Below the pieces are notes generated by a model, which saw only the letters and a list, made by a program, of their open reading frames with translations, did not search any database and was not told where the DNA came from. Below are positions 46,482 to 59,122 of a stretch of 64,000 nucleotides of DNA, one piece after another. The position numbers and the translations under genes were made by a program. The first letter of the stretch is position 1; each line of letters begins with the position of its first letter. Origin of the DNA: Cyclospora cayetanensis (lineage: Eukaryota > Apicomplexa > Conoidasida > Eucoccidiorida > Eimeriidae); the NCBI RefSeq assembly GCF_002999335.1, contig NW_020312137.1, positions 1-64,000 of the forward strand, written 5' to 3'.

Positions 46482-48724
46482 TCACCGCGAAAGACTCTGT
46501 ACGGGTACTCTGAGGTCACTTTTTACAAGAGCCTTGGATTCTTGCAACTCGGCCACGAGAGAGAGGTAGGCCCCATGCTGTGGCATTAGGAGAAACAGTT
46601 CTGCAGCAGTAGAGCGCAGTAGCCTCTCCAGCCACGACAGACACGGCAGAGCCGCATGCAACTTGCTCGTTTCTGGGAATGGAGCAAGGCGAACTTGCTT
46701 GGGGCTGTCGTCCAAAAAGAGCTTCAAAGCCTTTGCAGCATTCACTCTTCCCCCAGTCTTCACACGGCCTGCAGCGCGGAAAGAGGCAATCCCAAGACAA
46801 ACGAAGCGCATGAGGCTTGCTTCGAGTTGCATGCACGTGGTAAAACACGCTTAAAAAGGGATTTCCGTGAGCATCCTCTCCTTAGGGCCAGTGGGGTGCA
46901 CGCAGATATTCGTATGCAAACTTACTCCGCAGCTGGGGCAGCTTGTCAACTGAGGAAAGGATCGCATGCCGGACCTTGACGACCGTTGTGCGCTTGACGG
47001 AAAACAGCAGAGCGCTCACTGCCGCCACAATCGGGGTGGCCATGGAGGTCCCCGATAGACGGGCAGAGGTGTCTGGAGGGTAAGTGCTCCGAATATTAAC
47101 CCCTGGCGCTGCGACGTGCACAGTCATCCTGCCGTAGTTGCTGAACTTTGCAAGCCGGTCGTGCTCATCAGTAGCCGCGACAGTAATGACGTTGGGCAGG
47201 TTGAGGGCAGCTGGATATTCTGGTACAAAATCGATAGCTATGCCCTTGTTGCCAGCCGCAGTTACGAACAAGTGATTCGCTTTGTTCGCCCGGGCTATAG
47301 CACGTCTAAGCTGGTATGAAAAGGTAGACCCTCCCCATGAATTGGAAGACACTTGAAACCCCATTTGAACAGCATAGTTCAGAGCCTCGATCGCCAGTGA
47401 TACCGTTCCTATCCCATGTTTATTGATGAAGCGTAGCGCTGCGACGCTAATTTCTCCACAGACACCCGAAACCCCTGTGTTTTCGGGCACCGCACTTATG
47501 ATACCTGCAACGTGAGTGCCATGCCCATGGTCGTCTTTTGGATCTCCATTTCGGTCGAGGAAGTTGTATCCATGTACGTCGTCAACGTAGCCGTTCTTGT
47601 CATCATCGACTCCGTTAGCAGGCACCTCGTTTGCATTGACCCAAATGTTCGGCTGGAGTGCAGGATGTGCATACTCGACTCCCGAGTCAATCACGCCGAT
47701 AATGACTTCCCGCCGACACGTGCCAAGGGCCTTAGAAGACTCAAGGTCGATAACGCTTTGCCAGTACTCAGCTGGGGGCTTTTTAGCCTGAGACTTGTTT
47801 TCCTCAAATTCGCCGTCCTGAGGCATGCAGGAGTGAAAGATGCAAATTATCCCGACATCCACATGAACTTGGCCCACTCCTGGATACTGGAAACCCTTAC
47901 TTTTTAGGGGTGTCTGGTCTTTATCTGCTTACCAGAGAGGATTCCAGGCGAACAATGGAATCATACTCCACGGAGACAATGCAAGAGTCCTGTTGGAATG
48001 CCCTCTTCAAGGTGGAAGGTTCTACAAGAGGGCACGCCTCTAAGGAAACTACGGATACGCCAACCAGTTTTAAGGTAGTCTGGGAGATGCTGCAGCGGAC
48101 AATGCTTGGAATCCTCGGTGTTTTCACCCCTTGATATGCGTGTGCTTGTTCAGGTTCAGTCAAGCCACTCCAATCGTCTCGAGGACTCTCTTCTGCATTC
48201 GCCTCTACAAACAAAGGAGTCTTCAACGAGAATATATTCCGAGAATATGCAGCAAAGTCTGCGACTCTTTCCGTTGCCAGTACGCCTTCTTCTCTGCAAA
48301 CCAAATCCACCATGGCCAACCAAGTCCGTCCGTTTTTGCACTGGTACTTTGGTGTGCAAGGGTCACGCACTTTTGTCAGCCAAAGGCACGGCTACCGAGG
48401 GCGCAACTAGGTGCCTAATGAATATGACTCATCCTTGTGGTGATTAATGCCGTGTCTTTGGAATATATGTTCATGTATGCATCGTATTTGGAGGGAATCT
48501 TACTGCTTGATGCCAGCCTGGTGCTGCCTGCGGGCCTGCCCGAGTAGGAGGGAACTGAGAACGCGCTCTGCTGAGACGGTCTCGTCGCACTGCTCTCCAA
48601 ATGAAACCAAGAGGCGGTCGGAAAGTGCATTCTCCACAGGCTGTGCGTTGCTCACGTGTAGAGTCGCAAGTAGTGAGCAAGTAACGAATAGACACAGCCA
48701 CTGAAAGGCATACAGCTGCTGCAT
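46482..48724 (-). CDS. Secreted subtilisin-like serine protease (S8), downstream copy
   Basis: Four exons. Exon 1 encodes a signal peptide starting MQQLYAFQWLCLFVTCSLLA and the start of the prodomain. An in-frame ATG at 48814 would add 30 residues but a poorer signal. Exon 2 (about 47930-48140) finishes an inhibitor-I9-like prodomain with VGVSVVSLEACPLVE. Exon 3 (about 46930-47857) carries the whole catalytic domain: Asp in IIGVIDSGVEYAHP, His in DDHGHGTHVAGI, oxyanion Asn in SSNSWGG and Ser in LSGTSMATP, all intact. An Asp-rich calcium-loop segment, NGVDDDKNGYVDDVHGYNF, is typical of this family. The last exon begins GRVKTGGRVNAAKALKLF at about 46770 and has a 75-residue tail of uncertain extent. 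In apicomplexans such proteases process microneme and other secreted proteins. The neighbour at 49.96 kb is a tandem paralogue on the same strand. Confidence 0.85.
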
Positions 48725-49957
48725 GATACAGCTTCCAAGGGATCTGCTCACACAATAAAAAGCTATGCAAAGAAAAGAGCTGAGAGAGTTTATAAGAGTA
48801 ATCCAGGTCTTCATCTAGCGCAAGAGCTTTTCCAATTTCATCCCTGACAGCACCTGTCCAGGGGCAACAGTCGTTGCGAATGAAAAAGGTGGCTTACCCA
48901 GTGTTTCGTATGCCTTTAAGAGTATATCTGAAGTGCCAAAAATTCATAACACCAGTATTTGTGGTCGAAAATGCAAAGGTAAGGAATATGGCAACGTATA
49001 CGTCCTACTGGTCCAGGGCCCCTTCCGCGGACGCCCCAGAGTAGACCGTGGGGCGCACCCATTGCACACGTGCACTCGGTTACACTCGCAAATTTGCATT
49101 TCCAACCTGTATTGATATTACTCCAGGCTATCCATCTACATTATCGCCTTTGTGTAATACAGGATTTCCATATTCCTGATGCGCTAATCACCGTAAAGCG
49201 ATTTACTTGCAAGCCTCTACGGCCCTGCGATACATCCGATGGTTCGTGGAGCGGGAAGTAGCCTCAAAACGGTCGAACAGGCCCTCTACATACACACCTT
49301 ACTGCCAAGACTTTGGATACGGCTCCATTTGGATCCGAGCCATGTAGACGTGGAGCCGATCCTAGCAGCTTTTGCACATGTGTCTCAAGGTGAGCACTGG
49401 TGGGCAAGGAGCGTATCTCCGTTCACCACATGTGAACCTCTGTCGCGTCAGCCATAGACCTTCTTATGCATCTAACGGGTGTTTGTACGCCTATGGACTA
49501 CGGAGAGCGAACTTTAAAAAAAGGATGTGGGCTGTAGTCGGTGAACTCCTTGCATACGCTACAAAAAAACCCCTACAGGCGGAACTGTATAAGGGGCACG
49601 TACTGTATGGTCTAGCACCAAGCATATGACCACTAGGTTAGGAGTCAATAATGATGTTAGTTAATGCTGTTTGACAAAATGAGTGACGCGCGTCGGATAA
49701 TGCACAGGCCACATTATCCTACAAGTACCCCAAAAGAGAGTGCCTCTAGAGACATGCTTTCCCTTGCAGAAAGCAGGAATTCAGATGCCACCGGATTCCA
49801 GGCTGAGCGGCGTAAGCGGCATTCAGCTTTAAAGGCTATCAAGGTGCGAGGCTTGCCAGTGGAGAACTCCCCTAGCATGAAAGGGCTGGGCATTAAAGGG
49901 GAAACGTAACGTATGCTGTAACCACTGGATTTCATTTTCTAGGCTTTTCAACTGGGA
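48725..49957. other. Spacer between tandem subtilisin genes
   Basis: About 1.2 kb separating the start of the downstream subtilisin from the stop of the upstream paralogue. No third subtilisin fragment or other exon was recognised. It must contain the promoter of the downstream copy. Confidence 0.4.
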
Positions 49958-52205
49958 TCAGCATCCTACGGCCGAAGGGTGGAACCTGTTCAGCCGACGT
50001 GCAATCAACGACTGCTTGTTCCCTCCGTAGCTTGTCTGCCCTTTCAAGTCAGCCATACACATTGCAAATGCTGCGTTAACCCTTCCGTTGGTAATCAGCT
50101 TATCTGTAACAAAGAGCACACGCTCCCACACACGTAATGGGCTCAGAGACCTTCCTAATGAGCAACCACTGCAAGCACGTAGGATGCAGTTAAAATTTCT
50201 TCATTTTGCCGTGGATAGAATTACGACAAGCGGCTGACCACTCACCTTTGAGCGATCTTGGCCTCTCCGCAGTGCCGAAAAGCAACTCCTTCACCTCTGA
50301 AACCGCCATTGGACGGATCGATAATAGCATGGCTGCAACACCAGAAATTACTGGGGTAGCCATTGAAGTTCCTGAAAGTGTTTTGGCGGTGGCAGGAGGA
50401 AATGTGGAATAAATGAAAACACCAGGGGCAGCAATGTGCACAGCATGTTTCCCGTAGTTGCTGAAATTAGCTAGACGATCTGATTCATCTGTGGCTGCTA
50501 CAGAAATTATATTTTCCACCCTGTAAGCAGCAGGATACTCGGGGAAGGTATCTGCGTTGTTCCCGCTATTTCCAGCAGCGGCAACGAAGAGCTGGTCAAC
50601 TGCCGAGGCGCGCTTGATCGCCTGAAGCAGTCCACTTGAGACATCTGGGCCGCCCCAAGAGTTGCTTGTCATGTGGAAATCCATCTCAATGGCGTAGTTT
50701 ATCGCTTCGATCGCATCCGATGTCGCACCAGAGCCTTGACTGTCCAAGAAGCGAAGACCTGCAATGCTCACATTCTTGCACACCCCGCGGGCGGCAGTGG
50801 TGGTAGGAACTGCACCGATGATACCGGCAACGTGAGTGCCATGCCCGTGGCCGTCTGTTACGGCTGGCCGCTTCAAATAAAAATCGTATCCATTCACGTC
50901 ATCGACGTAGCCGTTTCGGTCGTCGTCGATACCGTTTCCTGGGACCTCATACTCGTTTTGCCACATATTTGATCGCAGATCCGGGTGCGACGTGGCCACC
51001 CCAGTATCGATGACCCCTACAACGACATCTCTTACGCAGCTGTGTCTACTCCAGGCTCTGTCGACGCCCGTCACTTCCAGCCAGTACGCCAAAGGAGAGT
51101 CGAATGTTTTGGAAGGCCCGATTGTTTGCTGCGCACAATGGAACGAATTTTCATCAGCGAATTCGGCGAATTCCCCGCTACTCGGGGGTGGCAGGAGTCG
51201 GGCAGTGTGAAGGCGGCTTATTATCTTGTCACAACCAACAGCAATACGCTCGACTAGGCGCACGATTTATTCGAGAAGACCCCACGAGTGCTGAGATCGT
51301 GGGAAGGTCTCGACCGGCGTGTGTAAGTTCAGACAAGACGCGAAAGCTCTCAAGGATGGCTAGTTTTCGCAGTACATATATATGTATGTATATATCGGTC
51401 ATGGCTGAATGCCACGGGTGCCACTTTCAAGCTGTCCTACCTGTGCCTGTTCAGGGTGGGGAGGCCCTTCAAACGTGGGGTAAAGGTGCACGACAGCATC
51501 ACGCTCCACGAAGGATGTACAGTCGTCATCTTCAAATGCTGAAACGGCGACGTCCATGTCGGAAGCCACCATGGGGCACTCCGCCAAGGAAAGAACACTA
51601 ACGCCCACCTTCTTAAGGTGTAGCCGCACGACTGAGCACTTATCTTCGGCTCCTTCCTCCGCTAAGGTCCCCAACAGCTGCCCATCTCCAGCTTCAGAAT
51701 GCTTGCGCACTCGGAAGGTCATCAGCTTCTGCGTGTAAGCCGAGTTGTCCTGTGCAAAGGTTTCCTGAACCTCCGTGTACAGCCTGCACAAACAAGTTGA
51801 ACAGTCGGAACAACCCAACGGCGCAGGCATAAAACGGCGATAGACCTAATCCATATGCCTCGTAGCTGTCTGCCAAGTAAGCAGTCAGCTGACTGGCTCG
51901 GTGCTGTGTCGGAGTGCCTCCTAGCATGAGCACTGTGAGCACTGCGATGTCTGCATACAGCCAGAGTCTTACGAGTCTTCGGACAGCGGGGATCTGCCCT
52001 CCCGCTTGCGCATATCTCCATATGCTGTCTTCACTGCGCTCTGAAGGCTTCTTACAGTACTTGCTTCTGCATCACATCCTTCCTTGAAACCAGTCAATAG
52101 CCGATGCCTCACAATATCTTCCACCGACGGCTCCTCCTCAGAATGCGCAAACTTTCCTGCGGCTATCAGGAGCAGCAAGGCAGAACTCCATCTCAGAGGC
52201 GCCAT
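49958..52205 (-). CDS. Secreted subtilisin-like serine protease (S8), upstream copy
   Basis: Same four-part plan as its neighbour. Exon 1 (ATG 52205) has a signal peptide MAPLRWSSALLLLIAAGKFA and ends in GRSPLSEDS at a GTAAGA donor. Exon 2 (51783 down to about 51440) has the prodomain motif VGVSVLSLAECPMVASD, clearly homologous to the other copy. The catalytic exon (about 50250-51185) has Asp in VVGVIDTGVATSHP, His in DGHGHGTHVAGI, Asn in TSNSWGG and Ser in LSGTSMATP, so all catalytic residues are present. The calcium-loop segment NGIDDDRNGYVDDVNGYDF is also conserved. The final exon reads KLITNGRVNAAFAMCMADLK and ends RFHPSAVGC with a stop at 49958. It lacks the longer tail predicted for the paralogue. 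The pair probably arose by tandem duplication. Divergence outside the catalytic motifs suggests it is not recent. Confidence 0.87.
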
Positions 52206-54155
52206 CTTCTATTGAGGGAATGCCAGAAGAATACGATGGGCTTGCTTTTTAGACGGTGGACAGTGTTGCGCTTGTATCGCCGTGGACGGAGCGGAGTGTC
52301 GGATGAGATGAACAATGAAGGAGGCTGCGTCACTCAAGCCGAATATTGCGCCAATATATTATGGGAAATAACTAAGTGAAAGAATCAAAAGTAAGCCAGT
52401 GTTGCACAGGGAATGCGACGAAGTATGTGCTGCCTCACAGGCGTTGTGTAGAGCCCTGACCGCGGTGGCAGCGCCGCAGTCATGCTGCACGACAACACGG
52501 GCTAGAGCTTCGGCTAAAATTGCTGTAAATATTCCGCATTTTGAAATCCAGAGCTGATAAAGATTGCGCTGAAGAAATGGTCCTTTGGTCTTCCGGCTTT
52601 CCAAAGCCGTTTCTGTTTATCTTTCGCTCGCACGAAATGCCATTGTTCTAGGTGGTTACCTCGACTACCAGGCGCAGGAGTCGCAAGCTTTCTAAATCAC
52701 ACGCTGATTGTTGGTGGACAGGCGATAGACAACCATTTTTCTATAATTGCTTGACGGACCAAGGAGCTGCTGCTGCAGAAGGCCGCATATTGCTCGCTCC
52801 CCCTTGTGGGCGGAGAGAAACAAATAAAGCTCCCCACACCATCTTCAGTTAAGTCAAAAGCAGCTCAGAGGCAGAGAAATAAGCTGAAGTTCTGCAAGTA
52901 CTGGAACTGAAAAAGCCACAGAAAAGCCTAAACCCAGAACACCCGTCCTAGATCCATCGTACAGCATCGACCCCCGCCGCCAACTAAATAAAAAACCGGT
53001 TCCACCTACCGAGCCTTCCTCTCTGTACTACCCATGACTCTAGCCTTAAAGAGAGGCAATACGTGTGTCAGTTTGGCTGCTCGAGGAACTATACTACCAC
53101 AGCCATAGCACTGGCGTTCTCCATCCTTTTGCTGAAAGCCATGTATCTACGCGATGTTGCATAAGCGAACAAGAGGGTTAGAAAAACGATGGGAGTCGGG
53201 GAGGGAAAGAACCAGTTTCAAAGGACTGCAGTCATCACGGCTTCGAGGATTCCGCGCATGTGGGTATTACGAGCGATTGCGCAAGGTGAACGAAGCTGCT
53301 TAAACCTCTTTGGGAACTGCTGAGGTCATAAAAGCAGAGTAAACGAAGTGACAAACGGGAAGCACATACGTCCTTACTACAAGCGCCAAGTTTAGGTCCC
53401 TTGGGAACGTGATGGGTAGAAGTTAGGATCATACAATCCCACGTCCGCTTCGATAGACTGCTCCAACAGAAGACAATATCACTCCCCGCTTTGGATTGTG
53501 TCCACGACCTCCCAAAGCCCCTGGGCTGTATCCTCTATTGTAACGAGAGGCCACACGCACACTCTACACTGCTTATCAAACGGTAAGCAGGCTCTAGGCC
53601 CCTCCCACGTGTGTGCTGAGATTGGCACAACGCATAGAGTCGCTGCATTCATATGGGGCCCAAGGGGGCGAAGGTGTGCAGTTACGGCGAGGACAGCAAA
53701 GAAAGTAACAATCATTTAGCAAGCATCCTTAAGCATTGTGTCCTGATGGTTCGACATCCACTGATCTGCGTAATTCAAGTAGAAGCGGGCAGCCTGGAGG
53801 CACCGCTACGACAAGTCGCCTGTATCTTCTGGGATCGCATGCGGCCACAGCAGCTGTAGCCACCACTTGTATAAAAAGCACTTCGTCACGCACTATGCCA
53901 GTGCTCTCTTGTTCCGAGAACAGCAAAAGGGATGCTCACGCCGTGATATCGCGGGGGCAGAGTACCTCTAGGCACATTTCTCGATGGGGTGAATCCTGCC
54001 AGCCTACTCAATCGCATCGCGGCTTTCCCCCAGAGTTCTGCTGGCTATCATTTGTACATGACACCTGCAGTGGGAAATTCCGCTCACTTCACACATACAC
54101 ATGCCACGACAAACGACTGAACTCCTCAACGAATATCTTCCCAACATCCGCCCCC
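52206..54155. other. Intergenic region, no gene supported
   Basis: Nearly 2 kb of repeat-poor DNA between a subtilisin start and the stop of the next minus-strand gene. It should hold the subtilisin promoter. Open frames up to 157 codons (about 53736-54209) have no protein-family character. Confidence 0.4.
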
Positions 54156-55217
54156 TTAGTCCACCCTCAGCGCTTCTGCGAGCAGCTCAGGGAACTGCGC
54201 GTCCCCTAGTAGCCGCTCCATTTCAAGCCGTGATGCCACGGTTTTCCAGTTCTGATTATCCTTGACTTCCGCTGACCCTTTGTTTTCGGGCTTATTTTCC
54301 GCCATAATGTGCAAAGCTGTTTCTTCAGTAATGGTGGCGATGTGACTGACGAGCCGCTGGTATCGTAGGCGTTCATGCACATCCGCAACATAGTGCGTCA
54401 TGTTGAGAGCCTCCTTCCATTCCTTACTGAACCGGTTAACTAAGAGCTTGAGCATTCCTGTCAGCCGCTCCATGTACTCCTCGCGAAGGTCGCTCTTGGC
54501 GGCAACAACGCGGCACAACAACATGAACTGTGCAGCCGCAATCAGGTCCAGCTGCAGCAAAATTTTTAATGAGGAAACTTTCCTAGATTTAGTCTTGAGT
54601 TTATTCGCAAGCTTCGCTACATCGAGTTGCAGTGGCAGTAAATCCTCGGGGGCCTCTTCCATAAGTACATCGTAATCTCTGGGTGTGAACAGGCTGTCGC
54701 TGATGCTGATATGACGCTCAACCCAGTCCACCAGCTTCCCCCCTTCATCTTGTGACATGAATTCTCGCTTCTTGGACAACAGAAGCGGTCCAGATTCACG
54801 GTCAGAGTCTGCATCGCTTGATTGCACATCCACACCGCGGTGCTGCTGAAGTAGAGTCTCCGCCTCATGAGGTACAAAAGGCTCTTCAATGCCTTCCATG
54901 AAAGAGTTTCGGATATCGGCTGCGTTATCAAGTCCCGTTAGGCTTATTGATACCATGCAGAGCATTCCAAGGGCCACAAGCACAGGCCATAAGCCTGAAA
55001 GCGAAGAATCGACCAGGCGCTGGCGGTCAGCCCACGAGAGGTACTGACGATGGCTCCTGAAATGAGGCGCCGCTTGCTGGCGCTCCAACTCTGCTAGGGC
55101 TGAAATACGAGGCTGGACGGGCTGTGACCCTGCAGAAAGCCGTCCTCCGGTTCGCCGCTCCGCGATGCCAGACGAAGTGACTTCCTTCTTTGTTTCCCCT
55201 CTAGGTATGCTCTCCAT
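54156..55217 (-). CDS. Single-exon membrane protein, unknown function
   Basis: A 353-codon uninterrupted frame with ATG at 55217 and stop at 54156-54158, unusual here because neighbouring genes are split. The N-terminal 75 residues are basic and soluble (MESIPRGETKKEVTSSG). One membrane segment, LWPVLVALGMLCMVSISLTG, lies near residues 75-95. The remainder is a helix-rich, charged domain: LPLQLDVAKLANKLKTKSRK, then FMLLCRVVAAKSDLREEYM, then LLGDAQFPELLAEALRVD at the end. No N-terminal signal peptide, so type II topology is likely. I recognise no named family. The style resembles lineage-restricted coccidian surface or organelle membrane proteins, which is inference. Confidence 0.7.
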   Translation of the reverse strand: MESIPRGETKKEVTSSGIAERRTGGRLSAGSQPVQPRISALAELERQQAAPHFRSHRQYLSWADRQRLVDSSLSGLWPVLVALGMLCMVSISLTGLDNAADIRNSFMEGIEEPFVPHEAETLLQQHRGVDVQSSDADSDRESGPLLLSKKREFMSQDEGGKLVDWVERHISISDSLFTPRDYDVLMEEAPEDLLPLQLDVAKLANKLKTKSRKVSSLKILLQLDLIAAAQFMLLCRVVAAKSDLREEYMERLTGMLKLLVNRFSKEWKEALNMTHYVADVHERLRYQRLVSHIATITEETALHIMAENKPENKGSAEVKDNQNWKTVASRLEMERLLGDAQFPELLAEALRVD

Positions 55218-56730
55218 TTTCGAAGCTGCGATCTGCTATGAGCCAACACTCTTAGCTGGGCAATAACGGAAGAATGGAAAAGGATCGCCCAAACTCGGCG
55301 TCCGTCGAGGGGCTCCTCCCTGGAAAATGGTCGAACTGGATCTGACACGGTGCATATATGGCCAAAAGGATGTTCTGCTTTGGATACTAACAGAGCCACT
55401 CGTATTTTGTTTTTGCCCCATAATGAAAAAGGGTCCATATGAAACGGTTGCAAACAACTTAAAGTGGCATGGCGCATGGCGGGGAGCTGCTAGGGGTTGT
55501 TTGGCTCTGGCCCCAACTCAGATTGCAACAGTACTTCCAGCAATCTCTATGTGCACTTAGGACCGTTTTTTCTCCCTAGCTAGGGTTTTCCAGTCGTTAA
55601 GATGCCCATGCAGATTTCTCACTCTCCTCCGTGGACGTGCCACTTCAGTCGTGTGGACATCGTAGTTCTGCGTCACTAGACTGTAGGCCTCTGGAGTAAC
55701 AGCATCCAGAACTACCTTTAAATGCGAATAACTGCGAGATTAATGGCCTCTTCTTTACAAATCCTTCCTATTTATTGCGTGTGGCTGCCTACAATTCCTG
55801 GGCATGGGGAACCATCAATGCTACAATCGCCTGTTTGTGTCGAATGTTTCGCCTCATGCGTTTTGAAAAGTCGTACGAAAAACCTCATTCCTTGCGAGTC
55901 CGCACCATCGTCTTTGGCAGAGGCCAAGGCTGGCCATTGGGGTACAGCTCACGTTTGGTAGGGCGGCTGGACTCCTTCCTGTCCGTTGTTGTTCGTGACA
56001 CACGCCTGAAGTGCCTTCTGTGTATGAATTTACACTTTAGCGCTCCGCTAAGTGTCCCCTTATGTAGACACTTAGCCTTCAAGCTAAAGCAACACTTACT
56101 TTGAAGTTATAACGTGTTCGTCCATATTATGTTCCCCCATTTCTGTTCTCACCCTACTGGGTTCGGGCACCACAAGAAGGGGGCAGAGAGCTAATGTGTA
56201 CGCTGGCTGGCTTTTCGGCCCTGAGACAACTTACACGCAGCTCCTCATAAATCACACAGGTACACAACGTTCATACAGCATTGGACGGGCTCGAGGCAGC
56301 AACAATTATTGTATGTACAAAGAGCCAAATCAGACGATCAATTCTTGACTGACTTTCAATTTACAACTAGTGTAGTAGGGAGTGCCCAACAGTAAGAACT
56401 GCCTTGTAGTGCTACAAAAAGTTGCTCTCTAAAGAGAACTTCTTTGCCCAAACGGAATACAACGCATAGTAGGATGTAATTAAGTGGACCCTGGGGCAAT
56501 GATCCTTTTTTCTTGTTCGGGCTTCCGGTTGAAGGGGAAGGCGACAGGTAATGTTGCGGGGTAGCTAGACTTGCGTTCATTGTATCTGTCTATAAAAACG
56601 TGACGAATCGACTACTTGGCTGGTCTCTTTGTCCATCATATTTAGGGCAGAGTACTGGTAGCTCGGTACAGGAGGTCGCAGTGTTATGTGCGTGTGCATA
56701 AGATACTAAGTGTAACGAACTGTTTATGTT

Positions 56731-56785
56731 CAGAGTGCTTGGAGAGTGCAGCAACGCGCACCGTAGCTGCTTCTCCCTCCTTATT
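56731..56785 (+). repeat. Diverged dispersed repeat, copy A
   Basis: Contains AGAGTGCTTGGAGAGTGCAG, then CAACG-GCACC-TAGCTG-TTCT. It aligns by eye over about 55 bp with the segment at 57249 at roughly four positions in five. A weaker match is at about 30726-30775. Confidence 0.45.
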
Positions 56786-57248
56786 GTGAAAATCTGAAAT
56801 GCGTAGGCACGGGAAGAAGAGAGCTCCTTAAAGAGTACTAAATGTTATACTACTTTGTTTGTACTGAGTCCGGTGCCTGCATACGAACACCATTTATTAA
56901 GAGATATACAGCCAAGGTGCGCGTTGCGCTGATGAATCTGACCAACGGTCAACTTTTGGCAGCAAATCTGACCCTAGAAATCATGACAGGCACCTGCAGG
57001 GCTCGCATACATCCCGAAGCGACACTCTAGCTTCCGGCCAGATAGCTACTCTGCTACTCTTCTGTCAGGTTTAGCTACTCTAAGGTGATTTCTACTACAT
57101 TAGGTATATAGCAAAGGATCAGCAAAGGATCGACTCTTTGGTTTGGGCGTTCGCGTATCTTCTCAACTGCAGGTTAGCAGTAGCTGAGCGCGATAAGAAG
57201 CAATGTTGTGTGCATTTGCCTTGGATGCTATGGTAAGAAATTGTACCT

Positions 57249-57303
57249 GCTCGGAGTGGTTGGAAAGTGCAGCAACGTACACCCTAGCTGTTTCTTTCGC
57301 TTC
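57249..57303 (+). repeat. Diverged dispersed repeat, copy B
   Basis: Contains GAGTGGTTGGAAAGTGCAGC, then AACGTACACCCTAGCTGTTTC. It has the same order of blocks as copy A at 56731 and the same orientation, about 520 bp apart. No terminal repeats or coding capacity seen. Confidence 0.45.
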
Positions 57304-59122
57304 GTTGCAGTAGCACGCTAACTAAGATCACATTTTTGACTGCAAGTTTGTGCTGCTGTCCGTGCTTTTTCCTCCTTTTGGTCAGATCTGCTGCTGTGGG
57401 GGGATCCTTGATAGCGGAAAGAACAGGTGAGGTAGATTTGTATAGACCCACAGATTATTATAATTTAATAAAGTTTATAGTGTACTTTGAGACCATGACA
57501 GTGTGAGTTATCAAGCTTTGAATGCGTGCATCGGATAAGACACGAAAGCTCTTCAGCACAGGAGTCTTGAGACAATAGGCATTGCTAGAAGCAATCCATG
57601 AAGGCTTGGATGCTTGGGACTTCGTTGTAAACGAAAAATCGTACGCCTCACACGTTTGTGAAGCATCAGGCCGCCTGTGGGGCTGAATACCTTAGCAAAT
57701 CAGATAGACGAACAGACAAACCGAGCAGTAAGTACTTTTCCAGAGTACTTTTTGGCGAGATATGACTCGAGTATTAGGGGGTTGCCCGCTACAAAGATTG
57801 TTGCAACACCAGTTCTCTTGGAGAAAGCGAGCTTAACTACCTTGGTTGTGTTAGGTGTTCATGCGCCCTTGTTATGTCGAAGCATTCAAGTAACTGTGAG
57901 GCATCATGAATACCGTATGCAAGAACAGTAGGTCCGGAGAATTCATACGGTATCCGAGCCAGTCTGTTGCCGAGGTCCACAAGAAATTTTGGGCGTCGCG
58001 AACCAAAAAGTGGCTCGCTTCTGCAGGCGAGGAGGGTCTGAGCGGCTCGTACGCGTCAGGAAGCCAATTTTGTTGTGCTGCAGTGCAAGTGTTGACGGCG
58101 TAGCCTTCTTGAATTGGGTCAAAGTACATTAAAACGCGCAAAGCTCATGGCAATGACTACAGGTAAGTTGCCTGGAGGCTGATTCCTTCGTCATTTGCGC
58201 CCCTGGATGCGTTGCGTCCTTGTCCCCAGTTGAGTGCGCAGACGGACTGCGACACCTGGTTTTCAAAGCACCACGATACTCTTTGGGAAAGCGTCTGTAT
58301 TATTGTCTACTTGAATTAAATGAGCAAGCATAAATGTTCAAACAGCAGCTCAGCGATAACACCATATGCTCACCTGGCCGGAGCACATGACAGTGAGCTG
58401 CCCTTCACCATCCTTGCAATAACTTTCAAGAGGGCGCAGTTCGCATGGGTTGTTAAAAGGGAGCTTCCTATCTCTTGCGTCTGTACATCTACTCTTTGGA
58501 ACACATTCGGCGAGCATGGCACCCTTTTCGATTATTCCTCAGTTGAATGTGTGCACCGCGCCACCCCGTCCTCACCAGCGATGCAGAAGCCATGCCCAAG
58601 GCCTCAAGGAAATTGCTAGCTCCGAATATATTGTAATACACACATTGGTAGCCCTGTGCAAACAAAGGTACCACCGTATGGACAAAGCATGCTTGGGTCG
58701 GCTCGCGTAGATCTGGGCGCGATGCGCAAAGTTGCATGCGGGACTGCGCATTCTCTAACAGTCATTACCCCAAATTTAACTGTATATATGTTTTTTGTTC
58801 ATCGTAAAATGGCGTTGGGGAGCTCCTATTGAGCGCTTCTGAGGTATTCAGGGAGCCCGTTTCATGCGTCGGCTAAAGGTAGTACGATGAGACATGCCCT
58901 GTGCACAGAGTGATCGGCATGTTCCGCAAGCAGGCAGCCTCCTCCAGGCCAAAATTCTGTGAAAGAGTTTAAGCCTGTCGTATTTCGGGCTCCGCCTACA
59001 TGCACATTCGAGGCGCTCCCTCGTAAACAGGTCTGCAGCACCCGCAAGCGGCTTTGGCGAAGACACCGCGCTGTCTGGGGATATAGAAGAACGCGAGTTC
59101 CGTTGCCCAGCCGAATATCGCC

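Larger units (their letters stand above)
55218..59122. other. Long intergenic region with diverged repeats, no gene supported
   Basis: About 3.9 kb without an acceptable coding model. It is AT-richer than the GT17 gene that follows and free of microsatellites. It contains two related segments at about 56731-56785 and 57249-57303, listed separately. Short frames below 110 codons show no family features. Confidence 0.45.

Noticed and set aside
46365..46589. Plus-strand exon-like block ending in a possible donor
   Set aside because: Opposite the subtilisin C-terminal exon, which has a recognisable GGRVNAAKAL motif and better context. The plus-strand reading has no partner exons.
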